From positions 186,001 to 250,000 of the forward strand of contig CAVXOY010000018.1 of assembly GCA_963763495.1 (NCBI GenBank): a stretch of DNA of 64,000 bases, written 5' to 3'. A program made the position numbers and the translations under genes. Position 1 is the stretch's first letter, and every line of letters starts with the position of its first letter. Of the stretch, positions 52,351-61,829 are shown piece after piece. This DNA comes from DAOUEO01 sp963763495. GTDB lineage: Bacteria > Chloroflexota > Dehalococcoidia > DSTF01 > JALHUB01. The notes beneath the pieces were generated by a model that was not told the origin of the DNA, did not search any database, and saw only the letters and a program-made list of their open reading frames with translations.

Positions 52351-54081
52351 ATGCGCAGTCTACGTATTGGCCTCGCCCAGATTAACGTCACCGTCGGCGA
52401 CCTCAAGGGCAACGTCGCCAAGATACTGAGCAGCGTCGAACAGGCTCGCTCCCTGGGCGTAGACCTCCTCGCCTTCCCCGAGCTCGCCGTCACCGGTTAC
52501 CCGCCGGAGGACCTCCTCCTCCGGCCCCAGTTCGTCCGCGATAACCTCGACGCCCTCGATACAGTGGTCAAAGGTAGCGCTGGTATCACCCTCGTCGTTG
52601 GCTTCGTCGACGCTGAGAACGACATCTACAACGCCGCCGCCGTAATCCATGACGGCCGGCTCGTCGACGTGTACCGCAAGCAGTTCCTCCCCAACTACGG
52701 CGTCTTTGATGAAGACCGCTACTTCGAGGCGGGCAGCGCCTGCTCGATCTACGAAGTGGCGGGCGTGGACGTGGGTGTCAACATCTGCGAGGACATCTGG
52801 TATCCCGAAGGCCCTGCCCAGGCCCAGGCCTACGCCGGCGCTCAGGTTATCCTCAACATCAGCTCGTCGCCGTTCCAGGCCGGCAAGCGCCTCTTCCGAG
52901 AGCGCATGCTCTCCACCCGCGCCGGCGATGGCGGCGTCATGCTCTGCTACCTGAATCTTGTGGGCGGCCAGGACGAGCTCGTATTCGACGGCGGCAGCAT
53001 GGTCTTCGACCCCGAGGGCAAGGTGCTGGCTCGCGCCCGCTCCTTCGAGGAAGACCTCCTGGTATGCGACCTCGACCTCGACAAAGTGATGCAGTCCCGT
53101 CTCCACGGCCCCCGCCGCCGCAAGGAACGCCCCGCTTTCACCGGCAAACAGCCCGCCCGTGTCCGGATATCGTCGCAGCCCTTTGCGGCGGAGAAGCCGC
53201 CGTTGTCGCTGTCGCCGGTGGAACCTCTGGATGACTCCGCCGAAGTGTACGCCGCCCTTGTCCTCGGCACGCGCGACTATGTGCGGAAGAACGGTTTCAG
53301 CAAGGTCGTGCTTGGCGTCTCCGGCGGCCTCGATTCCGCCATCGTCGCGACCATCGCCGTCGACGCTTTGGGGCCGGAGAACGTCATCGGCGTCTCCATG
53401 CCCTCCCGCTACTCCTCCGAGGGAAGCCGCACCGACGCCCAGGCCCTCGCCGCTAACCTCGGCATTCGCCTGCTGACGGTACCCATCGAGAAGGCGTTCT
53501 CCGCCTATCTCGACATGCTGTCGGAAGAGTTCGCCGGCACCGAGCCCGGCGTCGCTGAAGAGAACCTCCAGGCGCGTGTCCGCGGCAACATCCTCATGGC
53601 CCTCTCCAACAAGTTCGGCTGGCTCGTGCTGCCCACCGGCAACAAGAGCGAGATGGCCACCGGCTACTCCACCCTCTATGGCGACATGGCCGGCGGCTAC
53701 GCTGTCATCAAAGACATACCCAAGACCCTCGTCTACAAGCTGGCTATCTACCGCAATGCCCGCGACGGCCGGCCCGTCATCCCCGAGGCCTGCATAACCA
53801 AGCCTCCCTCAGCCGAACTGAAGCCCGATCAGATAGACCAGGACTCGCTGCCCCCTTATGAGGTTCTCGATCCCATCCTTCAGGCCTACGTGGAGGAAGA
53901 CAAAAGCCTCGCCGATATCCTGGCTATGGGCTTCGATGAGGAGATGGTGAAGCGTGTCATCCGCATGGTCGACAGCAACGAGTACAAGCGGCGGCAGGCT
54001 TCCCCCGGCGTCAAGATCACTCCCCGCGCCTTTGGCCGTGACCGCCGCCTGCCCATCGCCAACCGCTACCGCGAGTGGTAG
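52351..54081 (+). CDS. nadE: Glutamine-dependent NAD+ synthetase
   Basis: 576 aa, complete. N-terminal nitrilase-type glutaminase domain (1-270) has the Glu-Lys-Cys triad in LLAFPELAVTGYPPEDLLLR, DVYRKQFLPNYGVFDEDRYF, and VGVNICEDIWYPEGPAQAQA. The C-terminal synthetase domain has the ATP loop VVLGVSGGLDSAIVATIAVD, PTGNKSEMATGYSTLYGDMA and KPPSAELKPDQIDQDSLPPY. It aminates NaAD to NAD+, using ammonia channelled from glutamine; final step of the nadABC pathway encoded at 19-23 kb. Confidence 0.97.
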   Translation: MRSLRIGLAQINVTVGDLKGNVAKILSSVEQARSLGVDLLAFPELAVTGYPPEDLLLRPQFVRDNLDALDTVVKGSAGITLVVGFVDAENDIYNAAAVIHDGRLVDVYRKQFLPNYGVFDEDRYFEAGSACSIYEVAGVDVGVNICEDIWYPEGPAQAQAYAGAQVILNISSSPFQAGKRLFRERMLSTRAGDGGVMLCYLNLVGGQDELVFDGGSMVFDPEGKVLARARSFEEDLLVCDLDLDKVMQSRLHGPRRRKERPAFTGKQPARVRISSQPFAAEKPPLSLSPVEPLDDSAEVYAALVLGTRDYVRKNGFSKVVLGVSGGLDSAIVATIAVDALGPENVIGVSMPSRYSSEGSRTDAQALAANLGIRLLTVPIEKAFSAYLDMLSEEFAGTEPGVAEENLQARVRGNILMALSNKFGWLVLPTGNKSEMATGYSTLYGDMAGGYAVIKDIPKTLVYKLAIYRNARDGRPVIPEACITKPPSAELKPDQIDQDSLPPYEVLDPILQAYVEEDKSLADILAMGFDEEMVKRVIRMVDSNEYKRRQASPGVKITPRAFGRDRRLPIANRYREW

Positions 54082-54157
54082 CCTGTTGATTCAGGATTTC
54101 CAGCCGGCCCGTCGATTATGATCTCAGGCGGTACCCAGCCAACCGGTGGGAGAGACG

Positions 54158-55338
54158 ATGACCGACAGCGACACTCCGCGCGCCCTCGCCCTGACCCACG
54201 CTCGCATCATCACGCCCGATGAGGAGATCGGCGAAGGTACGGTCGTGCTTGCGGGAGGGCGCATCATCCAGGTCGGCGCCGACCCACCGCCCCCCGAAGT
54301 CGACACCATCGACCTCCGTGGCCTCATCGTCGCGCCCGGCTTCATCGATCTGCACGTGCATGGCGGCGGCGGCTTCTCCCTGACCGGCGACGACCCCGAG
54401 CAGCCTCGCTCCTATGCCCGTTGGGCCGTCTGCACGGGGGTGACCTCCTTTCTGGTCACCCCCATCGGCCGTGACCGCGACGACCTAATCCGTCAGATCC
54501 GGGCCGCCTTGCCCGTCATGTCGGGAGTCTCCGGCGGAGCGCGGCCGCTGGGCTTCCATCTCGAAGGGCCCTTCCTCAACCCCGAACGTCTGGGGGCCTT
54601 CCGTGCGGAGTGGCTGTCCGAGCCCACCGTTGAGGAGTTCCGCGCTTACCTGGAGGCGGCGAGCGGATACCTGCGCCTCATCAGCCTAGCGCCCGAGCTT
54701 GCCGGCGCCGAAGCCGTCATCGCTGAGGCTGTCACGGCGGGCGTGGTGGTCGGCCTTGCCCACAGCGACGCCACCTACGAAGAGGCCCAGCACGCCTTCT
54801 CTCTCGGCGTGCGCCACGTTACCCACTGCTACAACGGCATGCGCCTCTTCCACCACCGCGACCCCGGCTGCCTGGCGGCTGCCCTCAACTCGCCGGACGT
54901 GACAGTGGAGCTCATCGCTGATGGTGTCCACGTCCACCCCGGCGCAATCGAGATGGCGCTGCGTGCCAAGGGCGTGGAGAAGGTGGTGCTTGTTACGGAC
55001 TGCCATCCCTCTCGCTGGTCTGGCCGGCGGCTCGTTCGATCTGGGCGGTGAGAAGGTCCGGGTGGAAAACGGCGTCGCTCGTCGCGCCGATGGCACTCTT
55101 GCCGGCAGCGCCTTTACCATGAACAAGATGGTGGAGAATGCCGCTCGCTGGCTGCCTGTCGGTCTTGCCCGGCGCGATTCGTATGGCGACCCTCAATCCG
55201 GCGGCGGTGATCGGCGTGGCAGACCGAAAGGGGAAGGTCGCGCCCGGCTTCGACGCCGACCTTGTCGTGCTCGCGCCCGACCTGGAGGTGGAGATGACCT
55301 TCGTCGCCGGCGAGTTGGCTTTCCGCCGCTCCCAGTAG
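54158..55338 (+). CDS. nagA: N-acetylglucosamine-6-phosphate deacetylase (two frame breaks)
   Basis: 392 aa after removing one extra base near 55003 and one near 55158. Amidohydrolase: ATG 54158 follows GGGAGAG; APGFIDLHVHGGGGFSLTGD carries the HxH-type metal site, FHLEGPFLNPERLGAFRAEW the metal Glu, GLAHSDATYEEAQHAFSLGV and HVTHCYNGMRLFHHRDPGCL the histidines, GVHVHPGAIEMALRAKG the substrate site, and VLVTDAIPLAGLAGG the catalytic Asp. It recycles cell-wall amino sugars to glucosamine-6-P. Confidence 0.93.
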
Positions 55339-55363
55339 CCGCTCTCGCGACGTTAGGGCTTCG

Positions 55364-56101
55364 CTACGCCTCTTCGCCGTTCAGGCGGTCAACGTACCCC
55401 ACCACCTCTGCCAGCCGCTTGATCACCAAGTCCGGCCTGCTATCTCCGGGGTCCTCCTGACGGTACTGATGCGTCAGGACTCCCTTCATCCCCAGCGCCT
55501 GCGGCCCCAGCACGTCGGCCCAAACGATGTCGCCGACGAAGACGGTCTCCTTCGCCGTCACGCCTAGCTCGTCCAGCGCCGCCTGGAATATCGCCGGGTG
55601 GGGCTTGGCAAGCAACAGTTCCGAAGAGATGACCAGCGCATCCAGATAGCGCCACAGCCCGTGCTCCGAGAGCCTGCTCGTCAGCGCCGCCCGCGACTGA
55701 TACGTGTTCGAGACCGCCGCCAGCCGCAGTCCTCTCTCCTTGAGCGCGCGCAGCGTTCGCGGCGTCTCCGGGTCGATGGTGTAGCGTATTCCGGTAAGGA
55801 GGATCGAGTCGCCCATCTCGCGCAGCAGCGCCTCGGGCACATCGAGACCCAGGCCGGCGAAGCCTTGACGGAAGATTTCCTCCGTCGGCAACTGCTCCAG
55901 CTTGCCCTTGTTTATCCACTCGTCCGTCTCCCGCAGGAAGACTCCTGCCACGGCGTCGCGCAGGGTCTGAGTGTCGGGCACGCCTTCTCCCAACGCTTCG
56001 ACTATACGCTGCCTGACCTGGGCATACGCTGCCACCTCCCCGGAGTAGCTCACGTCCCAGAGCGTGTAACCCAGGTCGAACATGACAGCGCGTATCTTCA
56101 A
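55364..56101 (-). CDS. HAD superfamily hydrolase, haloacid dehalogenase-like
   Basis: 245 aa. MKIRAVMFDLGYTLWDVSYS carries DxG-x-T (Asp nucleophile), though the second Asp of DxD is absent (DLGYT), as in dehalogenase-like members. A large helical cap occupies about 20-105. Motif II RLAAVSNTYQSRAALTSRLS near 128, motif III in LLAKPHPAIFQAALDELGVT near 162, and motif IV FVGDIVWADVLGPQALGMKG near 188. Substrate unknown. It points away from nagA (convergent). Confidence 0.85.
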   Translation of the reverse strand: MKIRAVMFDLGYTLWDVSYSGEVAAYAQVRQRIVEALGEGVPDTQTLRDAVAGVFLRETDEWINKGKLEQLPTEEIFRQGFAGLGLDVPEALLREMGDSILLTGIRYTIDPETPRTLRALKERGLRLAAVSNTYQSRAALTSRLSEHGLWRYLDALVISSELLLAKPHPAIFQAALDELGVTAKETVFVGDIVWADVLGPQALGMKGVLTHQYRQEDPGDSRPDLVIKRLAEVVGYVDRLNGEEA

Positions 56102-56288
56102 GCTTCTCTCCTTGACCTTCTTTGTTCGGACCTGTATTGAACGGCAGGCCCTCTGCGTTCTATCTTTGGGACTCCAGGATACCGGCAGCGCCTTGCCCAG
56201 TTCAAGCGGTCCGGACTACCCGGCGTGGAGGACAGGGCTCGAAGGTGCTAAGATAGGTGAGCGCGCTCTAGGCAGCGTGGGGAGACCC

Positions 56289-57423
56289 TTGAACGTATAT
56301 CTGCTGGTCCTGTTTCTGGCGGCCGGCATCTCTCTGCCGGTGTCCGCCATCCTGTGGGCGTTCTCCCACCGCCTTCACATACCCGGCGTCTTCCGGGTCA
56401 GCCGGGGAGACGGCGAGAGGCCCTGCTGGGGCGGCGTTGCTGTTTTCGTCGCCTTTGCCGTCACCCCCTTCGTCGCCTCTGCCCTCTCCGATGAGGCATC
56501 CGAGTTCTTCTCCCCCAAGTCCGGCGACTTCCTGGGCTTCTTGGGCGCTGCCGCCATCATCTTCGCCATCGGCCTCGTCGACGACTGGAGGGCGCTGGGC
56601 TGGAAGCCGAAGCTGCTCGGCCAGATCGCCGCTGCTTCCGCCGTCTATTCCGCCGGCTACAGCATCGACCGGCTGGCCTTACCCTGGGGAACCGAAATTG
56701 AGATGGTGGGCATCCTGGCGCCCGTCGCTACCGTCGTCTGGATAGTCTTCTTCACGAACGCCATCAACCTCATCGACGGTAGGGACGGCGTCGCTCCCGG
56801 TGTCTCCATATTCGCCGCCGTCACCCTCGCCCACATCGCCGCCAGCTCGCATCATCCGGCCGTGGCGGTCCTCCTCGTAGCGTTGGCGGGGGCCGGCCTG
56901 GGCTTCATCCCCTTCAACCTGCCGCCGGCGGCCAGCTACCTCGGCGATTCCGGGGCGCTCCTCCTCGGCTTCGTCCTTGGCTCCCTCTCCATACGCGCTG
57001 CCACCGGCATAACCGATGCCGTCTTCATCAGCGTGCCGGTCATCGTCCTCGGCTTCCCCATCCTCGATACCGTCCTCGCCGCCGTCCGCCGCACCCTCGA
57101 CCGGAAGCATCCCTTCGCCCGCGACGCCGATCATGTCCATAACCGGCTGGAGAAAGCGGGCTTCGGGCCGAGAGGTCTCTTGGTGGTCGTCTACACGATA
57201 AGCATAGCCTTGTCGGGAGCGGCCATACTCATCCACCACGTCGACATCTTCCTCTCTGGAGTTGGCGGTGCTACTGGCGTTTGCCGGCTTTGTGGCCGTT
57301 CTTGCTCGCCAAGCTGGGGTATCTCGTGACTCTGTGGAACAGCCACGGGATCGTCTGGCTGCGCCGCCGCTTGGCCTTCCTGCCGCCTCCGAAGCCCCTC
57401 GACCCCGGCAGCAACCCTCCTGA
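56289..57423 (+). CDS. WecA/MraY-type undecaprenyl-phosphate sugar-1-P transferase (one frame break)
   Basis: About 377 aa after removing one extra base near 57262. TTG start (56289), NVYLLVLFLAAGISLPVSAI begins the first membrane segment. The PNPT family motifs are visible: GLVDDWRALGWKPKLLGQIA (DDxxD-like), NAINLIDGRDGVAPGVSIFA (NxxNxxDGxDG), LGDSGALLLGFVLG, and the active-site HxxxR/H segment KHPFARDADHVHNRLEKAGF. It transfers GlcNAc-1-P (or a related sugar) onto undecaprenyl phosphate for O-antigen/wall glycan. After correction it ends in a hydrophilic Pro-rich tail. Confidence 0.87.
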
Positions 57424-57430
57424 TCAGCGG

Positions 57431-58306
57431 CTAGGCCCTCTGCCGCCCGAACACCTGCTTCGCCCTGTTCCACGTCAGCAGATAGCCGCAGCGCAGCGCG
57501 ATCCCTCCCGCCACCGCCAGGTCGAGCAGCCAGCCTCGCCGCAGGTACTTCTTGTAGTAGTGCCACATGCTGCGGTGCCGCTCGATGATGCTCCGCCCGG
57601 GCAGCGTGTGACTGCTCCGCCCGATGTGATGCGTCACCGCCACCTCAGGGAAGTACACCACCTTGTAGCCCGCCCGGTGCACCCGCTGGCAGAGGTCGAC
57701 GTCCTCGATGTACATGAAATAGCCCTCGTCCAGCGGCCCGATCTCCTCGAACAGCGATCGCCGCGCCATCAGACAGGCCCCGGCGACCCAGTCCACCTCC
57801 GCGATCGCCGAGTGGTCCCAGTCCGTCAGCAGATAGCGGGCCGAGAAGCGATTGCGCGGAAAGAGGCGGGTGAGCAGCGAGTAGCGATTGAACAGGGCCA
57901 CCGAAAGGGTCGGGAAGTGGCGACAGGAAAGCTGCAGAGACCCGTCGTCGTCGAGCAGCTTCGGCGCCAGTATGCCGATGTCGGGGTGGTCCCGCAGATA
58001 CGCCAGCATCGGCCCGAAAACGTCGCCCTCGATCTCGGAGTCGGGGTTTAGGAGGACTATCGCCTCGCCCGTGGCCTCCTTGAGCCCGCGGTTGACTCCC
58101 GCCGCGAACCCGGTGTTCTTCCTTAGCGGCAGCAAGTGCGCCTGGGGGAACTCCTTCTTCACCATCTTCGGGCTGCCGTCCTGGGAGGCGTTGTCGACGA
58201 CGATGACCTCGTGCCAGACGCTGGGCCCGTGCTCCGCCAGCGATTGCAGGCACTTGCGCAGGTGTTCCCGCCCGTTATAGCTCACGATGATGATCGATAA
58301 GTCCAT
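57431..58306 (-). CDS. Glycosyltransferase family 2
   Basis: 291 aa. MDLSIIIVSYNGREHLRKCL, VVDNASQDGSPKMVKKEFPQ (GT-A nucleotide fold), KNTGFAAGVNRGLKEATGEA, LLNPDSEIEGDVFG (DxD-like), VAGACLMARRSLFEEIGPLD and GYFMYIEDVDLCQRVHRAGY (ED motif), typical of rhamnosyltransferase-like family 2 enzymes. The C-terminus has membrane-associated helices. Next to the dTDP-rhamnose genes, so it may add rhamnose. The acceptor is unknown. Confidence 0.92.
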   Translation of the reverse strand: MDLSIIIVSYNGREHLRKCLQSLAEHGPSVWHEVIVVDNASQDGSPKMVKKEFPQAHLLPLRKNTGFAAGVNRGLKEATGEAIVLLNPDSEIEGDVFGPMLAYLRDHPDIGILAPKLLDDDGSLQLSCRHFPTLSVALFNRYSLLTRLFPRNRFSARYLLTDWDHSAIAEVDWVAGACLMARRSLFEEIGPLDEGYFMYIEDVDLCQRVHRAGYKVVYFPEVAVTHHIGRSSHTLPGRSIIERHRSMWHYYKKYLRRGWLLDLAVAGGIALRCGYLLTWNRAKQVFGRQRA

Positions 58307-58315
58307 TCTTCCCGC

Positions 58316-59443
58316 CTAGCGCTTGGCCGCCACCTCTTGGTACACCGCAACCGTCTCGCGGGCCGCCCTCTCCCAACTGAACTCCTTTGCCCTCTCGATG
58401 CCGCGCCGCTTCAGGGTGGCGGCGAGTCTCTTGTCCCGCAGGATGCGCTCCATCGAGTCGCAAAGCTGCTCCGCGTCGCGCGGGTCGATCAGGAGCGCCG
58501 CCTCGCTCGCGAACTCCGGTATCGCCGACACGTTCGACGCGACGACCGGCACGCCGCAGGCCATCGCCTCGATCACCGGCAGCCCGAATCCCTCGTACAG
58601 CGACGGGAAGACGAACAGGTCGGCGGCGTTGTAGAGCGCGGGCATCTCCTCCGGCATGACGTAGCCCGTGAACAGCACGTCGTCTTCGAGCCCCAGTTCT
58701 CCGACAAGCCCCAGGTCGCCATCGAACTTCCAGGCCCTCTGCCCGGCGACGACCAGCTTCTGCTCCAGCCCCCGCTTTCGCAGCTCCGCGTATGCCTTGA
58801 GCAGCGTGGTCCGGTTCTTCCCCGGCTCCAGGCTGCCCACGCTGAGGATGAACCGCTCCGGCAGCCCGTACCGGCTCCGCAACTGCGCCAGAGCCGCCTT
58901 GTCCTTGATCGGCTGGAACTCCGGCGCTGCCGCCTCCGCTATCGGATGCACCTTCTCCGGCCGCACGTGCAGTATCCGCACGATGTCGTCCCGCACCGCC
59001 TGCGACGGGCAGATGAGCGCGGCGGCGACCCGCGCCGTGGCCCGGCTCACGTTCTGGAAGTAGAGGCGACGCTTCCGCGGGTAGCGGTCGGGCAGGATGA
59101 AGAACGTCAGGTCGTGGAAGGTGACGACGCGACGGCTCCCCGCGACGACCAGCGGCGCCGTGTGATGCGGCGAGTGCAGAACGTCGATCTTCCGCCGCCG
59201 CAGGTGGATGGGCAGCGCGAATTGCTCCCACAGCAGCCGCGCCGGCCGCGAGCCTAGCGAGACGTGGACGGTGTGAAACGGCGGGTCGTCGCGATTGAGA
59301 TCGTCGAAGGCGTCGCTCTTGGCGAAGACGACGTACTCGTTCTCCCTGTCCACCGCCGCGAGGGCCCGGATGAGGTTGTAGGTGTAGACGCCCGCTCCTG
59401 CCATCTGGCGGGGGATAGACGTAGCGTCGATAGCGAATCTCAT
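58316..59443 (-). CDS. Glycosyltransferase family 4 (GT-B)
   Basis: 375 aa. N-terminal acceptor domain starts MRFAIDATSIPRQMAGAGVY; middle DVLHSPHHTAPLVVAGSRRV, TFHDLTFFILPDRYP; C-terminal donor domain with LPERFILSVGSLEPGKNRTT, VVAGQRAWKFDGDLG, FTGYVMPEEMPALYNAADLF and FPSLYEGFGLPVIEAMACGV carrying the E-x7-E motif. It uses nucleotide sugars to extend a cell-surface glycan. Flanked by two family 2 glycosyltransferases. Confidence 0.94.
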   Translation of the reverse strand: MRFAIDATSIPRQMAGAGVYTYNLIRALAAVDRENEYVVFAKSDAFDDLNRDDPPFHTVHVSLGSRPARLLWEQFALPIHLRRRKIDVLHSPHHTAPLVVAGSRRVVTFHDLTFFILPDRYPRKRRLYFQNVSRATARVAAALICPSQAVRDDIVRILHVRPEKVHPIAEAAAPEFQPIKDKAALAQLRSRYGLPERFILSVGSLEPGKNRTTLLKAYAELRKRGLEQKLVVAGQRAWKFDGDLGLVGELGLEDDVLFTGYVMPEEMPALYNAADLFVFPSLYEGFGLPVIEAMACGVPVVASNVSAIPEFASEAALLIDPRDAEQLCDSMERILRDKRLAATLKRRGIERAKEFSWERAARETVAVYQEVAAKR

Positions 59444-59470
59444 GTCTCTCCCAGAGCTCTCTAGGCCGCC

Positions 59471-60410
59471 CTAGAGCTGCTCCACCTCCAGCGTCCTCCC
59501 CATCCGCCCGCGATAGTAATGCCACACGCCGAGCAGCAGCGCCCGCAGCATCCGCCCCTGCCGTCGCAGCGCATACCGCGCGATGTAGGGCACGCGGCCC
59601 GCCAGGAAGAAGAGCGTGAACAGCGCGAACCAGAAGCGCGACCTCTGATGCTTCTTGACTAGGTAGAGCCGGTTGCGGGTGGCGTAGTACTGCTTGAACG
59701 GCGTCATCCAGCCGCCGCCGCTCGATGCGCTCTCCTTGTGATAGATCACCGCCTCCGGGTTGTAGCGCAGCCGGAAGCCCTTCTCCAGCGCCTGTTGCAG
59801 CCAGTCCGTCTCCTCGTAGTACATGAAGAACCGCTCGTCCAGCAGGCCCACCTCGCGCAGCGCCGCCGCCGGGACGAGCGCGCAGCAGAAGCTCGCCGTC
59901 TGCAGATCGCGCGGCTGGTTCGTCGCCGGGCCGTCCGGCTTGCCGTGATACGTATTGCGAAAGCGACCCCAGCGCCAGTCGAAGCCGCCGGCGTGGGTGC
60001 TGATGATGCTGTGGTCGTAGTAGTAGAGGATCTTCGGCACGACCACCGTCCGCTCGTCCGCCGCTGCCACCAGCTTGGCGAGGAAGTCCGCCGTCACCAC
60101 CGTGTCGTTGTTCAGGACGAGCGCGTAGTCGAAGCCCTGCTCCAGGCAGTAGCGGAAGCCGGCGTTGTTGCCGCCGGCCGTCCCCCCGTTCTCCGGGCAG
60201 CGCAGCACTACCGCGCCCGGGCAGGCGTTCTGGATGATCTCCTCCGAGCCGTCGCGCGACCCGTTGTCGACGACGATCACCTGGAAGTTCGGGTAGTCGA
60301 CTGCCGGCCAGCGAGCGCGCGAACTCCTCGGCGAAGGCGGCGCTGTTGTAGTTCACAGCGACTACCCCCACCGACGGCGATTCCTTCGCAGGGCGCGGCT
60401 CTCCGCCCAT
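59471..60410 (-). CDS. Glycosyltransferase family 2 (one frame break)
   Basis: 312 aa after removing one extra base near 60305. MGGEPRPAKESPSVGVVAVN starts it, with VDYPNFQVIVVDNGSRDGSE following the break. ENGGTAGGNNAGFRYCLEQG, VLNNDTVVTADFLAKLVAAA (DxD-like), VPAAALREVGLLDERFFMYY and EETDWLQQALEKGFRLRYNP are family 2 (rhamnosyltransferase-like) motifs. A C-terminal hydrophobic region (FALFTLFFLAGRVPYIARYA) suggests membrane association. The long 711-codon minus-strand frame over this area is a shadow. Confidence 0.9.
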
Positions 60411-60475
60411 TGTCGACGATGCCCTCCGCTAGACTCAAAACGAGACTGCCCCATCTTACCATAGTCTCGTATACC

Positions 60476-60504
60476 GTAGGGTCGGGCGTCTCTGCCCGAC
60501 CCGC
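60476..60504. repeat. Dispersed GTAGGGTCGGGC palindrome, copy 3
   Basis: GTAGGGTCGGGC, 4-6-base centre, GCCCGACCCGC. Same core as at 7819 and a degenerate copy at 19147. Confidence 0.75.
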
Positions 60505-60543
60505 GTGGATGCATGCCCGCCCGTGTATCCCGACCATCGCCTT

Positions 60544-60616
60544 TGTCATCTCGACCGCAGGGAGAGATCTCAAACGCTCTCTTGGGGCCAGATTTCTCCC
60601 TCTGGTCGAAATGACA
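60544..60616. repeat. Large palindromic repeat with GTCATTTCGACC-type arms
   Basis: TGTCATCTCGACC..AGGGAGAGATCT on the left and AGATTTCTCCCT..GGTCGAAATGACA on the right form imperfect 27-base arms around a short centre. Many sequenced MAGs have similar 'TTTCGACC...GGGAGAAATCT' elements; I recall this only in general. Confidence 0.6.
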
Positions 60617-60645
60617 GCCTGAGTGCGGCACGCTCCCCGCTAATC

Positions 60646-60679
60646 GTAGGGCGGGCATCCAACCTGTCCCTGCCCGGTC
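60646..60679. repeat. Related GTAGGGCGGGC repeat, degenerate
   Basis: GTAGGGCGGGCATCC then CCTGCCCGG. It keeps the start of the dispersed palindrome family but has weaker pairing. Confidence 0.4.
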
Positions 60680-60773
60680 AAGCGATTGCCTCGCCCGTGT
60701 CACTCGCGCAGCCTAGGCCTTTAGGCCTGCCCGTCGTACTGCTCCGGCCCGTAGCCGTCAACGCCCGGCTCGA

Positions 60774-61799
60774 TCATCCGTCCCTCCTGTAGCGCACAGC
60801 AGCCGCGTCCCCTCGCTCAACCCCCTCGACGGCATGCCCTAAGGGCTTGGCGTGCTTCGAGATACTCATCCGCCACGGCAGGTATCCAAGGCAGCTTCCC
60901 ACGGCCTCTCTCTCCCTCTCAACTTGCATCGTCTCCCCTTTGAACACCCACGCCGGCACAAGCAAGTCGTAACGGCTGCGGTCCTATGTCGACCGTCCTT
61001 CGATCAGGCCGACGTAGGCCAGCTCGCCTTCGGTGAACTCAAGGACATCAGGGTCGTGACCGTGAGTCAAGGACGTACGCCTCACAGGCATGCAGGCGCT
61101 CGACAGCTTCAGCCTGAGAGATGATGGGGTACTTGCCGATGGCATGCGGCTCCTGCCAAGAATAGTTCAAGATCCCACACCTGGCCGTCCGGCCCTACCT
61201 CGACCGAAATGTACTGCCATTCACGAGGTCCTGCCCAGGGAATCTTCGCCGCGCTCAAAGATCACCTCGACATATGCCCGTGGATTGCAGCACGTCTGGT
61301 GGTCATCGTCAACTCCACCTTGGGAAGGAGGTCATGGTCGCGCAGGAAACTCTCGCGCCACCTTCTCCGCCTCCTGTTTCTGACAGCGCTTCTCCTGTGG
61401 GCCTGCTCATCTCTCTGGGATCTTCCGGTTGTAACCGAATGCCCCAGTACTCGGACACGAGACACTTCAGCGTTTTCATCCTCCGCAACGTAAAGCCCTT
61501 TGCGTTATCGTCGGGCACGGGATCGGACGTGACGCCGAACTTGCGGGCGATGTCGGCGGCGTCGGCGGAATCTCTCTCGACATAGTCCAGCCGGTAGACC
61601 TCGGCCTCTCCCTCTTCTCCTCTGACAGAGGGAAGGCAGTACTCACCGGTTCGTTGAGAGAGCAGCCCCACTCACATCTGGGGTCGTACGTCGGCAGCTT
61701 CGCGTAGCTTCTTCGCCCCCGCAGCACGCTGACAACGAGGACGGAGAACACCAGCGCCATAACAGCAATCCGAGGAACACCGCAGCTTGGCAGGAGCAT
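60774..61799 (-). pseudogene. Frameshifted secreted/membrane-anchored protein gene of unknown function
   Basis: Traceable pieces in changing phases: a signal or anchor (IAVMALVFSVLVVSVLRG near 61750), YDPRCEWGCSL, EYCLPSVRGEEGEAEVYRLD, SADAADIARKFGVTSDPVPD, FLRDHDLLPKVELTM, EWQYISVEVGPDGQVWDLEL, QEPHAIGKYPIISQAEAVER, and YDLLVPAWVFKGETM near 60920. At least six phase changes occur in 1 kb, more than elsewhere in the window. It may be a pseudogene or an unusually error-rich stretch. The order (helix, 'YPiiS.aEAverL', 'YlVPAWVF.G') resembles secreted regulator-like proteins but I do not recognise a family. Confidence 0.5.
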
Positions 61800-61829
61800 C
61801 CAGGAAACACCTTGGCAGGTCCACTGTCA

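Larger units (their letters stand above)
60411..60773. other. 363-base repeat-rich gap
   Basis: No gene. It contains palindromic repeats listed separately (60476, 60544, 60646), a GAGACT/AGTCTC hairpin near 60440-60468 and AGGCCT repeats near 60714-60728. It resembles a cluster of intergenic repeats. Confidence 0.7.

Noticed and set aside
58275..60410. 711-codon open frame on the minus strand across two glycosyltransferase genes
   Set aside because: Only its first 35 codons are real (start of the family 2 enzyme); the rest is low-complexity Arg/Ala/Gly translation of real genes in another phase.
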